Source: Prevotella sp. (GTDB lineage: Bacteria > Bacteroidota > Bacteroidia > Bacteroidales > Bacteroidaceae). From it: 64,000 nucleotides of DNA. This document shows, piece after piece, positions 26,819 through 36,072 of the stretch. Every line of letters begins with the position of its first letter. Position 1 is the stretch's first letter. The position numbers and the translations under genes were made by a program. The notes below the pieces were generated by a model. It was not told the origin of the DNA. It saw only the letters and a program-made list of their open reading frames with translations, and did no database searches. The stretch spans positions 26,850 to 90,849 of the forward strand of contig JAFLSE010000008.1 of NCBI GenBank assembly GCA_022511075.1, given 5' to 3'.

Positions 26819-27412
26819 CTACCAAATGAGTTTATGGGTGTTTTGTACCATAGGACGATTATTGCCAATGGAATGGTTGTTGGTATTCTTGTTTGCAGTA
26901 ATACGGGTGTTGCTTCCATTTATGTTTCGCCAGTGTGTTCCGTTTACATTGTTCTGCTGCAGCTTCCTGTTTGCGTAATAATTAGTTTTCTTGTTGTTGC
27001 CACCTTTATAACTCGTGTACACATTTGGATGTGCCTTGTAAAAACTATTACGGTTGGTATAGCGACTGTATATGTTGAAAGTCCAATTGCCGGAGTTCCA
27101 GGAGAGAGGCTTGTAGAAATACGACATACCGATGTATCTGTTATATTGAGATGGTGTCAGGATATATCTCAAGTCTGCATTCCTTCTGTCCCACCACACA
27201 CCGAAAACGTCGTTCTTGCTATTAACGCTCATTATGTAGTCGAGGTTTATCTCATACACAGCATTGTATTGTGCATCGGTGAGGTTGAGTTCGTATGCCA
27301 TCTTGTCACTGAGGAAGAGTGCCTCGTTCCTTGCCTGTGTAAAACTGATTGCGTTTGCAGAAATTACTGAAATAATCATTACTGCCAAGATCATCATCTT
27401 CTTCATAATCAT
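26819..27412 (-). CDS. Small secreted protein with two LTxxQ motifs (Spy/CpxP-like?)
   Basis: A 197-aa protein that I do not recognise as a named family. It has a signal peptide (KKMMILAVMIISVISANA), then a helical region (about 25-105) with LTDAQYNAVYEIN and LTPSQYNRYIG, two LTxxQ motifs of the kind found in Spy/CpxP periplasmic chaperone-like proteins. The C-terminal half (about 125-197) is rich in Asn, Tyr and basic residues and probably disordered. It is alone between the fucose operon and the GH3-like operon, with its own terminator. A Spy-like role is suggested by motif only. MKKM at the third codon is an equally likely start. Confidence 0.65.
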   Translation of the reverse strand: MIMKKMMILAVMIISVISANAISFTQARNEALFLSDKMAYELNLTDAQYNAVYEINLDYIMSVNSKNDVFGVWWDRRNADLRYILTPSQYNRYIGMSYFYKPLSWNSGNWTFNIYSRYTNRNSFYKAHPNVYTSYKGGNNKKTNYYANRKLQQNNVNGTHWRNINGSNTRITANKNTNNHSIGNNRPMVQNTHKLIW

Positions 27413-27550
27413 ATCTCCTATTCGTTAATGAGTTAGACTTTTGTTCTTAATCACAGTGCAAAGGTCGGCATTTTTATGCGATTTTTAAAAGGAAAAAGCC
27501 TAAACCCTGTATCTGAAATCCCTAAAGTGAGTAGGGAAATCCGTAACGAC

Positions 27551-27589
27551 AAAAAAAATAGCCCACTCACATTTTCTGCGAGTGGGCTA
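27551..27589 (-). terminator. Terminator of the fucose operon
   Basis: On the minus strand a perfect 10-bp stem TAGCCCACTC/GAGTGGGCTA with an 11-nt loop, followed by TTTTTTT, about 40 nt after fucI. Confidence 0.9.
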
Positions 27590-27626
27590 AATATATTATT
27601 TAAATTCCAAATAACGGAAAGTCTTT

Positions 27627-29402
27627 TTATTTGTACAACGGTCCGTAAGTCTGGCAAGCACGGTAGTCTTGTCCTTCCTTGTCCATGCCGAAGGCGTTCC
27701 ATGCTGCGGGACGGAAGATGTCGGCATCGTTCACGTTGTGCATACATACTGGTATGCGGAGCATTGAGGCAAGAGTGATGAGGTCAGCACCAATGTGACC
27801 GTAGGATATTGCACCGTGGTTTGCACCCCAGTTGTTCATAACGCTGTATACGTCCTTGAATGCGTCCTTCGTCGGGTCGAGACGAGGCACGAACCAAGTG
27901 GTAGGCCATGTCGGGTCGGTGCGCATATTGATGTGATTGAATATTTCTGGGTCAACATCAGCTGTCCAACCCTCTGCAATCTGCAATACAGGACCGAGAC
28001 CTTTCACGAGGTTGAGGCGAGCCATTGTCATTGGCATGCCGCCCTTTGTGAGGAACTGGCTTGAGAAGCCGCCGCCGCGGAAATAGTCACGGTCGGCAGG
28101 ACACCACTGGGTAGCCTTGAGACAAGCCTCGATATCTTCCTGCGTCATATTATAGGACTCCTTCATTATCGGTTTGCCGTCGGCATCGGTGCATGCACCT
28201 GTTGCGTCGAGACATGTTGCTCCAGAGTTGATGAGGTGAATCATACCGTTCTCGGCAATGCCTGTAAGAGCCTTGCCCGTGGTACGCTTAACAGCCTCCG
28301 GACTCCAGTATGTACGCACGTCGGAGAACATCTGCGCCTTGTTGGTGAGCAGATGCATGAGCATCATGGTAACGCCGTTGAGAGCATCGTCTTCGGTGGC
28401 AAGCACACCAGCCTCGCGTGCCCCGTTCCAGTCGAATGACGAGCACATAAGAGCCTCGGCAAAGTCGCCGTTTGGCTTCCAATCGGTCCACTGGCGCTGT
28501 CCCTGGAATCCGCCTGCTATGGCGTTGTGTCCGAGAGCCTCCTCCTTGAAACCAAGTTCGCGAAGTTTCGGGTTGCCATACATAAGGTCCTTGATGATAA
28601 TCATCATCTTCACAACAAACTCCCAGTCGGCATCTTTCTCTTCACGAGTCTTTTGACGCTCGGCACGATTCTTGTCGAAGCCTTCGTTTGGCATACAATA
28701 TTTCTTTGTCCATGCCATCGCCTTCTCATACTCCTCTGGGTCGTAGATACCGAGGTCCATGCGACGAAGCAACTCTACTTCGTCAACATACTCGTTGCGC
28801 ATTCCGAGATATTCTTGGAAGAAGTCGGGGTCGATGATAGAGCCAGCGATACCCATGCAGGTAGTACCAATGGCAAGATAACTCTTGCCGCGCATAACTG
28901 CGGTAGCCTGGGCAGCACGGGCGAAACGCAAAAGTTTCTCTGCAACATCTTCAGGTATAGTGTTGTCTGGCAAATCCTGAACATCATGTCCGTAGATACC
29001 GAATGCAGGCAAACCCTTCTGTGCGTGTGCGGCAAGAACTGCTGCAAGATAAACAGCACCCGGACGCTCCGTTCCGTTGAAGCCCCATACTGCCTTTGGC
29101 CAGTTAGGATGCATGTCCATTGTCTCCGAGCCGTAGCACCAGCAAGGTGTAACACTAATGGTAGAGCCAACACCTGCAAGTTCGAACTTCGTTGCGCAGT
29201 CGGCTGCCTCTGCCACGCGACCGATAGTGCCATCGTACACAACACACTCAACGGGACTGCCGTCGCCGTTCTTCAAGTTATCGCTGATGAGTTTTGCCAC
29301 TGCGTGTGCCAAACCCATTGTCTTTTCCTCGAGGCTCTCGCGGATACCTCCCTGTCGTCCGTCAATGATAGGACGAATACCAATCTTTGGATATTTGCTC
29401 AT
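27627..29402 (-). CDS. fucI: L-fucose isomerase
   Basis: A 591-aa cytoplasmic Mn-dependent ketol isomerase converting L-fucose to L-fuculose (also D-arabinose to D-ribulose). It opens with [25 protein letters not shown], the FucI signature; [16 protein letters not shown]-like [11 protein letters not shown] and [19 protein letters not shown] are further family blocks. Length and sequence are complete. It is the last gene of a six-gene unit and is followed by a strong terminator. No fuculokinase or fuculose-phosphate aldolase lies in the window, so the fate of L-fuculose is not explained locally. Confidence 0.97.
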   Translation of the reverse strand: MSKYPKIGIRPIIDGRQGGIRESLEEKTMGLAHAVAKLISDNLKNGDGSPVECVVYDGTIGRVAEAADCATKFELAGVGSTISVTPCWCYGSETMDMHPNWPKAVWGFNGTERPGAVYLAAVLAAHAQKGLPAFGIYGHDVQDLPDNTIPEDVAEKLLRFARAAQATAVMRGKSYLAIGTTCMGIAGSIIDPDFFQEYLGMRNEYVDEVELLRRMDLGIYDPEEYEKAMAWTKKYCMPNEGFDKNRAERQKTREEKDADWEFVVKMMIIIKDLMYGNPKLRELGFKEEALGHNAIAGGFQGQRQWTDWKPNGDFAEALMCSSFDWNGAREAGVLATEDDALNGVTMMLMHLLTNKAQMFSDVRTYWSPEAVKRTTGKALTGIAENGMIHLINSGATCLDATGACTDADGKPIMKESYNMTQEDIEACLKATQWCPADRDYFRGGGFSSQFLTKGGMPMTMARLNLVKGLGPVLQIAEGWTADVDPEIFNHINMRTDPTWPTTWFVPRLDPTKDAFKDVYSVMNNWGANHGAISYGHIGADLITLASMLRIPVCMHNVNDADIFRPAAWNAFGMDKEGQDYRACQTYGPLYK

Positions 29403-29430
29403 ATTCTTTTATATTTTATATGTTGTTTGT

Positions 29431-29829
29431 TTAAATGCAATCCGTCATACAGAACATACGTTCCATAAGTTTCCATTTCTCGGCAGAAGCAGCACCCGGC
29501 TCTGCAAGTTGGAACTGTGCCATATAGTCTTCCCACTCCTGCTGACGCTCAAGTGTGGCAAGTTTTCCGAAAGCCTTGTCCCAGTCAAAATCGAGCGGAG
29601 TGTCTACAATCATAAACAGCGTGCGCCCATGTATGTAAATCTCCATTTGCAGTATGCCTACTTCCACCATTCCGCGTGGAATCTCCTTCCATACGTTTCC
29701 CGGCATGTGCCTGCGGCGATACTCGGTTATAAGGTCGGCATCGTCGCGCAGAAGCATCGTCTGGCAATATCTTTTCGTAGGCTTATCCCAATGTTGCTGG
29801 GCATATCCTGCTTTTATGTCTTGTGCCAT
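29431..29829 (-). CDS. L-rhamnose mutarotase family (DUF718) protein
   Basis: A 132-aa ferredoxin-like-fold mutarotase that would speed alpha/beta anomer exchange of a 6-deoxy sugar. Blocks are CQTMLLRDDADLITEYRRRHMPGNVWKEI, GILQMEIYIHGRTLFMIVDT and FDWDKAFGKLATLERQQEWEDYM. In the family a His and Tyr near RRRH act in catalysis. It lies between fucP and fucI (21 nt and 28 nt gaps), so L-fucose is the probable substrate although the nearest characterised proteins are RhaM. Confidence 0.92.
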   Translation of the reverse strand: MAQDIKAGYAQQHWDKPTKRYCQTMLLRDDADLITEYRRRHMPGNVWKEIPRGMVEVGILQMEIYIHGRTLFMIVDTPLDFDWDKAFGKLATLERQQEWEDYMAQFQLAEPGAASAEKWKLMERMFCMTDCI

Positions 29830-29850
29830 TGCGTTAGTATTTTTGTGTTT

Positions 29851-31269
29851 TTAATTCTTTTTGATAACCTTGAACACACGGAATCCGTATATCGCTATCA
29901 CCACGAAACAAATAAACGGCAGGAGGAACGACACGTTTACGTAAGGAAGTCCCATAAACAAGCCGCCGTCGCGTCCGAGGTCGATGATGCTGCCTTGTAT
30001 CGGCGTGAGCACCGAGCCGCCGAGTATCGACATTATCAAACCGGCTGCACCAAACTTTGCATCGTCGCCCATACCTTCGAGGGCAATGCCATAGATAGTG
30101 GGGAACATAAGCGACATGCAAGCCGAAACGGCAATGAGGAAGTACATTCCCTTTATGTCAGTAGAAGTGATTACGCCGATTACTGCACAACCAGCCACAA
30201 TAGCAAGAATCATCAGCAACTTGCCGGCTGAGATATAACGCAGGAAGAACGTGCAGACGAAACGGCTCGTGCAGAAAAGCGCCATTGCTATGATGTTCAC
30301 CATCTGCGATATGGTGGCAGCATTCTGCTCCGACAGCAGACCACCGGCAGCAATTTCGCGAGTTATGCTCTCTGCCGTGGCAGGGTGGAGCACTCCGAGA
30401 ATGTTGCGTGCAAGAGTCATCAGTCCGTCGTTTATGGCTGTGGCATCGTGTGTGAAGAGATACTTTCCGTATTGTATGATGAAAGTCCAGCACATAATCT
30501 GTGCACCAACGTAGAAGAACTGGGCAACGACACCCTCACGATAGCGCGGCAACGAAAAGATGCGCTTCAGCGTGGGTATGAAGTCTATGCTTGTGTTTGC
30601 ATCGCCGTTCTTCGGCATCTTTGAGAAGAATATCACGGCAAACATAATGGCTATCACTATTCCTATTGTAAGATATGGCGCGATGAGTGTTGAGAGGTCT
30701 GCTTCGCGTATTGCCTGCAAAGCCTCGCCCGTAGCCGTTTCATATTCCTTTGTGTCGTGAAGGTTTGCCTGTATAAACACCATTGCCGTGAACATTCCGC
30801 AAAGCGAGCCCATGGGGTTAAAGCTCTGCGCCATGTTGAGGCGGCGCGTTGCTGTCTCCTCCGTACCCATTGAAAGGATATACGGATTACAACTTGTCTC
30901 GAGGAACGAGAGTCCGCAGGTGAGAATAAAGTATGCTAAAAGGAATACGGGGAACACGCCTATTGCCTTTGCAGGGAAGAAAAGGAATGCTCCTACGGCA
31001 TACAAGCCAAGTCCCATAAGCACTCCGCTCTTGTAGGAATACTTGCGTATGAACATTGCGGCAGGGAACGCCATGGCGAAATATCCGCCATAGAAAGCGA
31101 GCTGCACGAGTGAGCCTTCTGCCGTGCTCATCTGGAAAATGCGTGAGAACGCCTCTACCATGGGGTTTGTTATGTCGTTGGCAAAGCCCCACAGGGCGAA
31201 ACAAAACGTTACGAGGGCAAAGGGTAGTGCGTAACTAACGCCGTCTTTGCTGAAAAGTGACTGCTTCAT
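29851..31269 (-). CDS. fucP: L-fucose:H+ symporter-like MFS permease
   Basis: A 472-aa inner-membrane FHS-family permease. Markers of FucP are the early acidic residue in LWGFANDITNPMV and the Glu in SFLETSCNPYI; E. coli FucP uses an Asp and a Glu in the corresponding helices for proton and sugar binding. About 12 hydrophobic segments are visible, with a longer insert after helix 5 (NLHDTKEYETATG). It sits in the fucose operon, 49 nt after the amidohydrolase and 21 nt before the mutarotase gene. Family is sure; L-fucose as substrate is supported by fucI. Confidence 0.92.
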   Translation of the reverse strand: MKQSLFSKDGVSYALPFALVTFCFALWGFANDITNPMVEAFSRIFQMSTAEGSLVQLAFYGGYFAMAFPAAMFIRKYSYKSGVLMGLGLYAVGAFLFFPAKAIGVFPVFLLAYFILTCGLSFLETSCNPYILSMGTEETATRRLNMAQSFNPMGSLCGMFTAMVFIQANLHDTKEYETATGEALQAIREADLSTLIAPYLTIGIVIAIMFAVIFFSKMPKNGDANTSIDFIPTLKRIFSLPRYREGVVAQFFYVGAQIMCWTFIIQYGKYLFTHDATAINDGLMTLARNILGVLHPATAESITREIAAGGLLSEQNAATISQMVNIIAMALFCTSRFVCTFFLRYISAGKLLMILAIVAGCAVIGVITSTDIKGMYFLIAVSACMSLMFPTIYGIALEGMGDDAKFGAAGLIMSILGGSVLTPIQGSIIDLGRDGGLFMGLPYVNVSFLLPFICFVVIAIYGFRVFKVIKKN

Positions 31270-31318
31270 TGTTAGTGTTTAGTTTTTAGTATTCAGTTAT
31301 TGGTTATTGTTTTTAGTG

Positions 31319-32236
31319 TTATTCGCTCATATTCTTTATATATGGCAGGTCTACAAGTTCACCGAAGCCATAGAAGCGCTTGGCATTCTCGCCGAGGAAC
31401 AGCGATTTCTCTCTGTCGGTGAGTTCGGTGCTCTTGGTTACGAAGTCATACGACATCTTGTAGGTTATGGCGCAGATAGTGCGTGGATAGTCGCTTCCCC
31501 ACATCAGTTTCTCCACTCCCACAGTGTCTATAGCGTGGCGTATGGAGCGAATGGCGGTGGGGAAGGGGTAGAACTCACTGTTGAACAGCCACGTTATGCC
31601 GCCGCTCTCTATCATCACGTTCTCGTTGCGTGCCAGCAGCAGGTTTTGCTCGAAGTTCTCCATCGTCACGTTGGCAAAGTGCGATATGGCAATCTTCATC
31701 TTTGGGCATTCTTGTATCACCTCCTTCATCTCGTCGGTCTGCGACGGGTCTGCATCGAGGTCTATACACAGCATTATGCCGCTTTTCTCCATTTCGCGGA
31801 ACATCTGCATCATTTCATCGCCCGTTAGCGATACTCGTCCGTTGGGTGTCATGAGCCTGTGTCCGGGAATCTTTATTGCCTTCCAACCGTCGGCTATCAA
31901 CTTGCGCGCATCGTCAAGGAAACCTGGCTTACGAAACTCGCACATGCCTGTAACGAAAAACCTATTGGGATATTTCGATATTACCTCGCGCAAGTATTCG
32001 TTTTGGTTGCCGTCAATAAACTCCTGCACTATCACTGCCGCTGACACCTGCGCATAGTCCATATTGGCAAGGAACACTTCGGCACTGTTGCGCCCGTCTA
32101 TCATAAACGGCGGAAGCATCTGCACCTCCTCGTCAAAGAATATGGAGCGTCCGCGGTCGGTGGTGCGTATCACCTTGCCGTCAATCACGGTGTCCTGTCT
32201 GAGCCACAAGTGGGCGTGTGCGTCTATTATCTTCAT
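31319..32236 (-). CDS. Amidohydrolase-family metal-dependent hydrolase (possible sugar lactonase)
   Basis: A 305-aa TIM-barrel amidohydrolase. The metal-binding HxH is in IIDAHAHLW near the N-terminus, and the C-terminal metal/catalytic Asp lies in KLMWGSDYPRTI. No signal peptide. The family (COG2159/COG3618 type) includes decarboxylases and 4-sulfomuconolactone, rhamnonolactone and fuconolactone hydrolases. Placed in a fucose operon with an aldo/keto reductase and a dehydrogenase, hydrolysis of L-fuconolactone is the most economical guess, but nothing in the sequence proves it. Confidence 0.88.
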   Translation of the reverse strand: MKIIDAHAHLWLRQDTVIDGKVIRTTDRGRSIFFDEEVQMLPPFMIDGRNSAEVFLANMDYAQVSAAVIVQEFIDGNQNEYLREVISKYPNRFFVTGMCEFRKPGFLDDARKLIADGWKAIKIPGHRLMTPNGRVSLTGDEMMQMFREMEKSGIMLCIDLDADPSQTDEMKEVIQECPKMKIAISHFANVTMENFEQNLLLARNENVMIESGGITWLFNSEFYPFPTAIRSIRHAIDTVGVEKLMWGSDYPRTICAITYKMSYDFVTKSTELTDREKSLFLGENAKRFYGFGELVDLPYIKNMSE

Positions 32237-32266
32237 CTTCTACAAAAATAGATGTGGTTAATATTG

Positions 32267-33289
32267 TCAGAACTTCACAAGAATCCTGAACACCTTGCCT
32301 GGATTCTTATCCCAGTATTCCATTGTCTCCTGTGTCTCTTCGGGAGTAACCACCTTTGTTATAAGTTCATCTACCGGACAAGTGCCTCCCTGCATGTAGC
32401 GAATCACGGCACGGAAATCGTTTGGCATAGCATTGCGTGAGCCTCGTATGTCGAGTTCCTTCTGCACAAAGAAACGTGTCGTGAACGAAACATCGCTCTT
32501 GGCATAGCCTATGCACACCACGCGACCAGTGAAGCAAACCGTATCAATTGCCGCAACGTATGTAACGGGAGCACCCACGGCCTCAATAACCACATCGGCA
32601 CCGCTACCGTTGTTGAGTTTCTTCACAGCCTCTGCCACGTTTTCCTTGCTGCTGTTCACGGTGTATTTTGCTCCGAGCCTCTTTGCCAAGTCGAGTTTCT
32701 CGTCGTCAATGTCTACGGCAATCACCGTTGCACCACGAAGTGCAGACCTCACTATTGCACCGCATCCAATCATTCCGCAACCGAACACCACAACTACGTC
32801 GATGTCGGTAACCTGTGCACGGTCTACGGCGTGGAAGCCCACCGACATAGGCTCTATAAGTGCCGAGTCGCGCGTGGATATTCCCTCTGCCGGAATCACC
32901 TTCTGCCACGGCACCTTGATGTATTCCATCATTGCGCCGTCGCGTTGCACACCCATTGTCTCGTTGTGCTCACAGGCATTCACTCTGCCGTTGCGGCACG
33001 ATGAGCAATTGTTGCAGTTTGTATATGGATTTAGTGTAACAACCATGTCTTTCTTCAGATTTGCAGGCACATCTTCGCCACACTCCACTATCGTTGCACC
33101 AATCTCATGCCCCGGTATCACACCGCCGTCTTTTGCCAGCACGTTGCCGCCGCGGAACGTATTGAGGTCGCTGCCGCAGAATCCCACATAGTTGAGTTTC
33201 AGCAGCACTTCGCCTGCCTTCACCTTCTCGGGTGCATCCATTTCAACAGTCTTGATGCAACCCTTCTCCGTTATCTTTAATGCTTTCAT
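32267..33289 (-). CDS. Zinc-dependent medium-chain alcohol/polyol dehydrogenase
   Basis: A 340-aa MDR dehydrogenase. The catalytic zinc ligands are the Cys in GFCGSDLNTF and GHEIG; the structural zinc Cys cluster is NCNNCSSCRNGRVNAC. The coenzyme fold has FGCGMIGCGAI (GxGxxG) followed by a strand ending in D (VIAVDIDDEKLDLAKR), favouring NAD. It resembles threonine/sorbitol/galactitol dehydrogenases. Position between the aldo/keto reductase and the amidohydrolase in the fucose unit (30-36 nt gaps) suggests oxidation of a fucose-derived polyol or aldonate. Confidence 0.92.
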   Translation of the reverse strand: MKALKITEKGCIKTVEMDAPEKVKAGEVLLKLNYVGFCGSDLNTFRGGNVLAKDGGVIPGHEIGATIVECGEDVPANLKKDMVVTLNPYTNCNNCSSCRNGRVNACEHNETMGVQRDGAMMEYIKVPWQKVIPAEGISTRDSALIEPMSVGFHAVDRAQVTDIDVVVVFGCGMIGCGAIVRSALRGATVIAVDIDDEKLDLAKRLGAKYTVNSSKENVAEAVKKLNNGSGADVVIEAVGAPVTYVAAIDTVCFTGRVVCIGYAKSDVSFTTRFFVQKELDIRGSRNAMPNDFRAVIRYMQGGTCPVDELITKVVTPEETQETMEYWDKNPGKVFRILVKF

Positions 33290-33325
33290 TTTTCTGTAAC
33301 CTTAATGTTTTTTATAATTCCTTCT

Positions 33326-34273
33326 TTAAGAATTTGCCCAACTTACGCGCATCTGGTCGCCGATAATCTCGCGCACCTTGCTTACCAACTCTGCTGGTGC
33401 TTCGCCTTCTTCCACCCAACCTACGTTTTTCTTCACGTTGTCGGGGTTTGCGCTGCTGAACAATGTCGTCGTAACCCTCGGATTGCCTACGCTGTATTGC
33501 ATTGCAAGTTTCTCTATCGGATAGCCTGCCTCGTTGCAGTATTCGGCTGCACGCTTGCATACCTCTACCAATGGCTTTGGTGCAGGGTGCCAATCGGGCA
33601 CTCCGCGCTGTGAGAGCAATCCCATACTCAGCGGCGATGCGTTGATAATACCAATGCCCCTCTCCTCGAAATAGTCGAGATAGTCGGCAATGGCATCGTC
33701 GTTGAGGCAGTAGTGGCAGAAGCAGAGAACACTCTCCACCGTGCCGGGAGCAACCTTGTCTATCACATATTTTATGTTTGGCAGTTGCAGGTCGGTGATG
33801 CCCACATGGCTCACTACGCCTTTTTTCTTCAACTCCACGAGAGCAGGAAGCGTTTCCTCCACAATCATGTCGAGCGAATAGAAACGGTCTGCAAACTCAA
33901 TGTCGTGTACGTTTATCAGGTCGATGTGCTCGATGTTCAGGCGCTCCAGACTCTCATAAACGCTGTCGGTAACTCGCTTTGCCGAGTAGTCCCATGTGTT
34001 CACGCCGTCCTTGCCGTAGCGACCCACCTTCGTTGACAGGTAGTATTTCGAGCGGTCGATGTTCTTCAACGCCTTGCCCAACACCGTCTCAGCCTTGTAG
34101 TGACCGTAGTATGGCGAAACATCTATGAAGTTCATTCCGCAGTCTATTGCGGTATATACTGCGTCGATGGCACGACTCTCGTTGATATCGTGGAACACTC
34201 CGCCCAGCGACGATGCGCCGAAACTCAGAGCCGACACCTTCATTCCTGTCTTTCCTATTTCCCTGTATTGCAT
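33326..34273 (-). CDS. Aldo/keto reductase (probable L-fucose/aldose dehydrogenase type)
   Basis: A 315-aa (alpha/beta)8 AKR. The catalytic tetrad is visible as D in FIDVSPYYG, Y in the same block, K in LSTKVGRYG and H in INVHDIE. The sequence style (REIGKTGMKVSALSFGASSLGG; NASPLSMGLL) resembles the D-threo-aldose/L-galactose 1-dehydrogenase group, whose members oxidise L-fucose at C1. It is the first gene of the fucose unit, with a strong promoter about 45 nt upstream. The dehydrogenase role is inferred. Confidence 0.92.
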   Translation of the reverse strand: MQYREIGKTGMKVSALSFGASSLGGVFHDINESRAIDAVYTAIDCGMNFIDVSPYYGHYKAETVLGKALKNIDRSKYYLSTKVGRYGKDGVNTWDYSAKRVTDSVYESLERLNIEHIDLINVHDIEFADRFYSLDMIVEETLPALVELKKKGVVSHVGITDLQLPNIKYVIDKVAPGTVESVLCFCHYCLNDDAIADYLDYFEERGIGIINASPLSMGLLSQRGVPDWHPAPKPLVEVCKRAAEYCNEAGYPIEKLAMQYSVGNPRVTTTLFSSANPDNVKKNVGWVEEGEAPAELVSKVREIIGDQMRVSWANS

Positions 34274-34324
34274 TTCTGTTTATGTTTTAGTAGTTGTGTT
34301 TATGTTTCAATACAAATTACCGTG

Positions 34325-34356
34325 CAAAAATAACAATAAAAAATGACAATCCCAAA
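34325..34356 (-). promoter_or_regulatory. Promoter of the fucose operon
   Basis: On the minus strand TTTG (34356-34353), 20-nt spacer, TATTTTTG (34332-34325). The -33 box lies in the loop of the preceding terminator. Confidence 0.7.
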
Positions 34357-34371
34357 GAATTGTCATTTTTT
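34337..34371 (-). terminator. Terminator of mdh-gamma carbonic anhydrase unit
   Basis: A perfect stem ATGACAAT/ATTGTCAT extended by A/T runs on both sides (bidirectional form), 35 nt after the carbonic anhydrase stop. It overlaps the fucose operon promoter. Confidence 0.85.
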
Positions 34372-34405
34372 AGCAGTTTATAAACAAAAAATAGTAATTG
34401 CGTTC

Positions 34406-34921
34406 TTATTTCTTGTCTTCCTCTATATACCATTTTGCATATTCCACATAGTGCTTGCCGTTGGTTGCTGACATGCCGGGAGTAGCCATCTTTATGAACT
34501 TGGCTGGCACGCCGCCCCAAAGTTCTCCTGCACCCACTTTCGTGTTCTGCAGCACCAAAGCCCCGGCAGCCACTATCGCGCCTTCGCCTATCTCGCAGTT
34601 GTCGAGCAGGGTTGCGCCCATACCTATCAGAGCATTGTCGTGTATGGTGCATGCATGCACCGTTACGTTATGCCCTATGGTAACGTTGTTGCCTATATGA
34701 ACAGGCCCAGTGTCGTGAGTAACGTGAATGCACGAGCCGTCCTGCACGTTTGTGCCGTTGCCTATGGTTATGGGTGCTACATCTCCGCGCACCACCGCAT
34801 TAAACCATACGGAGCACTCGTCGCCCATCGTCACCTCGCCTACGATAGTGGCGTTCTCGCTGAAATAGCAGTCCTTACCCCATTTCGGGGTAAGTCCTTT
34901 TATTGATTTTATAAGAGCCAT
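34406..34921 (-). CDS. Gamma-class carbonic anhydrase family protein
   Basis: A 171-aa left-handed beta-helix protein of the gamma-CA/YrdA group. The three zinc-type His are in SCIHVTHD and TIGHNVTVH, and the family ending WGGVPAKFIK is present. Many such proteins are trimeric and their hydratase activity is variable. Its ATG overlaps the mdh stop (TAATG), so the two are translationally coupled. CO2/bicarbonate supply to PEPCK-type carboxylation would fit a succinate-forming anaerobe, but that link is inference. Confidence 0.93.
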   Translation of the reverse strand: MALIKSIKGLTPKWGKDCYFSENATIVGEVTMGDECSVWFNAVVRGDVAPITIGNGTNVQDGSCIHVTHDTGPVHIGNNVTIGHNVTVHACTIHDNALIGMGATLLDNCEIGEGAIVAAGALVLQNTKVGAGELWGGVPAKFIKMATPGMSATNGKHYVEYAKWYIEEDKK

Positions 34922-35919
34922 TAGAGGTTAGGGTTGATGTTGCCCCATTCTGCCACAGGAGGAACGATGTTAAGCGTAACGAGTTCGTCGCGCATCTTGC
35001 AAAGGTGTGCATAGCTTGCGTCGAGTGCTGCCATTTCCTCTGCCGTGCCTTGTGGCATCTTGTATGTACATCCGTTCTCGTCGAGCGTGGTATCCATAGC
35101 CATCATGATGCTCTGATACTTCTCGTTCTTCACGAATGTACCTGCAGGCCAACGGAACTTCTCGCCGCCCATTACCGAGCGAATCATCTCCACTGAGCAG
35201 TATGCAGGGCTCTGCCATGACGAGCGACCGCGGAGCTCTATAATCTTTGCGCCGCCCTTTGTAACGTCCTGCTGCAACTGCTTCCAGTCTGCTTCAGAGA
35301 ACTCTGGAGTGCCGATGAGCTCAGAGAGAGGCTTGCCTGCCACCTTCACTGCGCTGCCGAATACTGCCATCTGCTCGCCGTGACCGCCGTATGTAGCACA
35401 ACCTGTAACCTCATACTGCTTTACGCCGAATTTCTTTGCCAATGCGCTCTGAAGGCGTGTAGAGTCGAGGGCTGCAAGTGTAGTAACCTGCGATGGCTTC
35501 AAACCAGAATAAAGCAGGGTTACAAGACCAGTAAGGTCAGCAGGGTTGAAGATAACCACCACGTGCTTTACATCAGGGCAGTATGCCTTGATATTCTTGC
35601 CAAGTTCCTCTGCAATCTTGCAGTTACCGGCGAGAAGGTCCTCGCGTGTCATTCCTGCCTTGCGTGGAGCACCACCAGAAGAAATGATATACTTAGCGTC
35701 CTTGAAAGCCTCAGCCACATCGGTTGTTGCCGTGAGGTTCACGCCGTCGTATCCGCAGTGGAACATTTCCTCCATAACGCCCTCCATACCTGGAGCGTAA
35801 ACGTCGTAGAGACATACGTTAGGAGTGAGTTTCATCGTCAATGCAGTCTGTACCATTGTTGAGCCGATAGCACCGCCGGCACCAACAATAACGAGTTTGT
35901 CGTTAGTCAAAAATCCCAT
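34921..35919 (-). CDS. mdh: Malate dehydrogenase (NAD), lactate/malate dehydrogenase family
   Basis: A 332-aa Rossmann dehydrogenase for oxaloacetate/malate. Seen are the NAD loop IVGAGGAIGS, the Asp ending the second strand (CLYDVYAPG), substrate Arg in GAPRKAGMTREDLL, ALDSTRLQ, and the catalytic His in CATYGGHGEQM. The form is the longer Bacteroidetes variant. It has its own promoter (35961-35991), is followed by the coupled gamma-carbonic anhydrase gene, and belongs with pckA in the C4 branch. Confidence 0.95.
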   Translation of the reverse strand: MGFLTNDKLVIVGAGGAIGSTMVQTALTMKLTPNVCLYDVYAPGMEGVMEEMFHCGYDGVNLTATTDVAEAFKDAKYIISSGGAPRKAGMTREDLLAGNCKIAEELGKNIKAYCPDVKHVVVIFNPADLTGLVTLLYSGLKPSQVTTLAALDSTRLQSALAKKFGVKQYEVTGCATYGGHGEQMAVFGSAVKVAGKPLSELIGTPEFSEADWKQLQQDVTKGGAKIIELRGRSSWQSPAYCSVEMIRSVMGGEKFRWPAGTFVKNEKYQSIMMAMDTTLDENGCTYKMPQGTAEEMAALDASYAHLCKMRDELVTLNIVPPVAEWGNINPNL

Positions 35920-35960
35920 AGTTATTAATATTTAATTGATGTTGTCCTAAAAACTTTGGG

Positions 35961-35991
35961 CAAAGTTACAAAAAAACTATATAACGGCAAA
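35961..35991 (-). promoter_or_regulatory. mdh promoter
   Basis: On the minus strand TTTG (35991-35988), 19-nt spacer, TAACTTTG (35968-35961). Start of transcription would be about 35 nt upstream of the ATG. Confidence 0.75.
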
Positions 35992-36072
35992 ACATTTTTA
36001 TGTTTTTAAGATATTTTGTAACTATTGCAATGTTTGTTGAGAATGGACAGGTACGCATCTACTTTTGAAATA

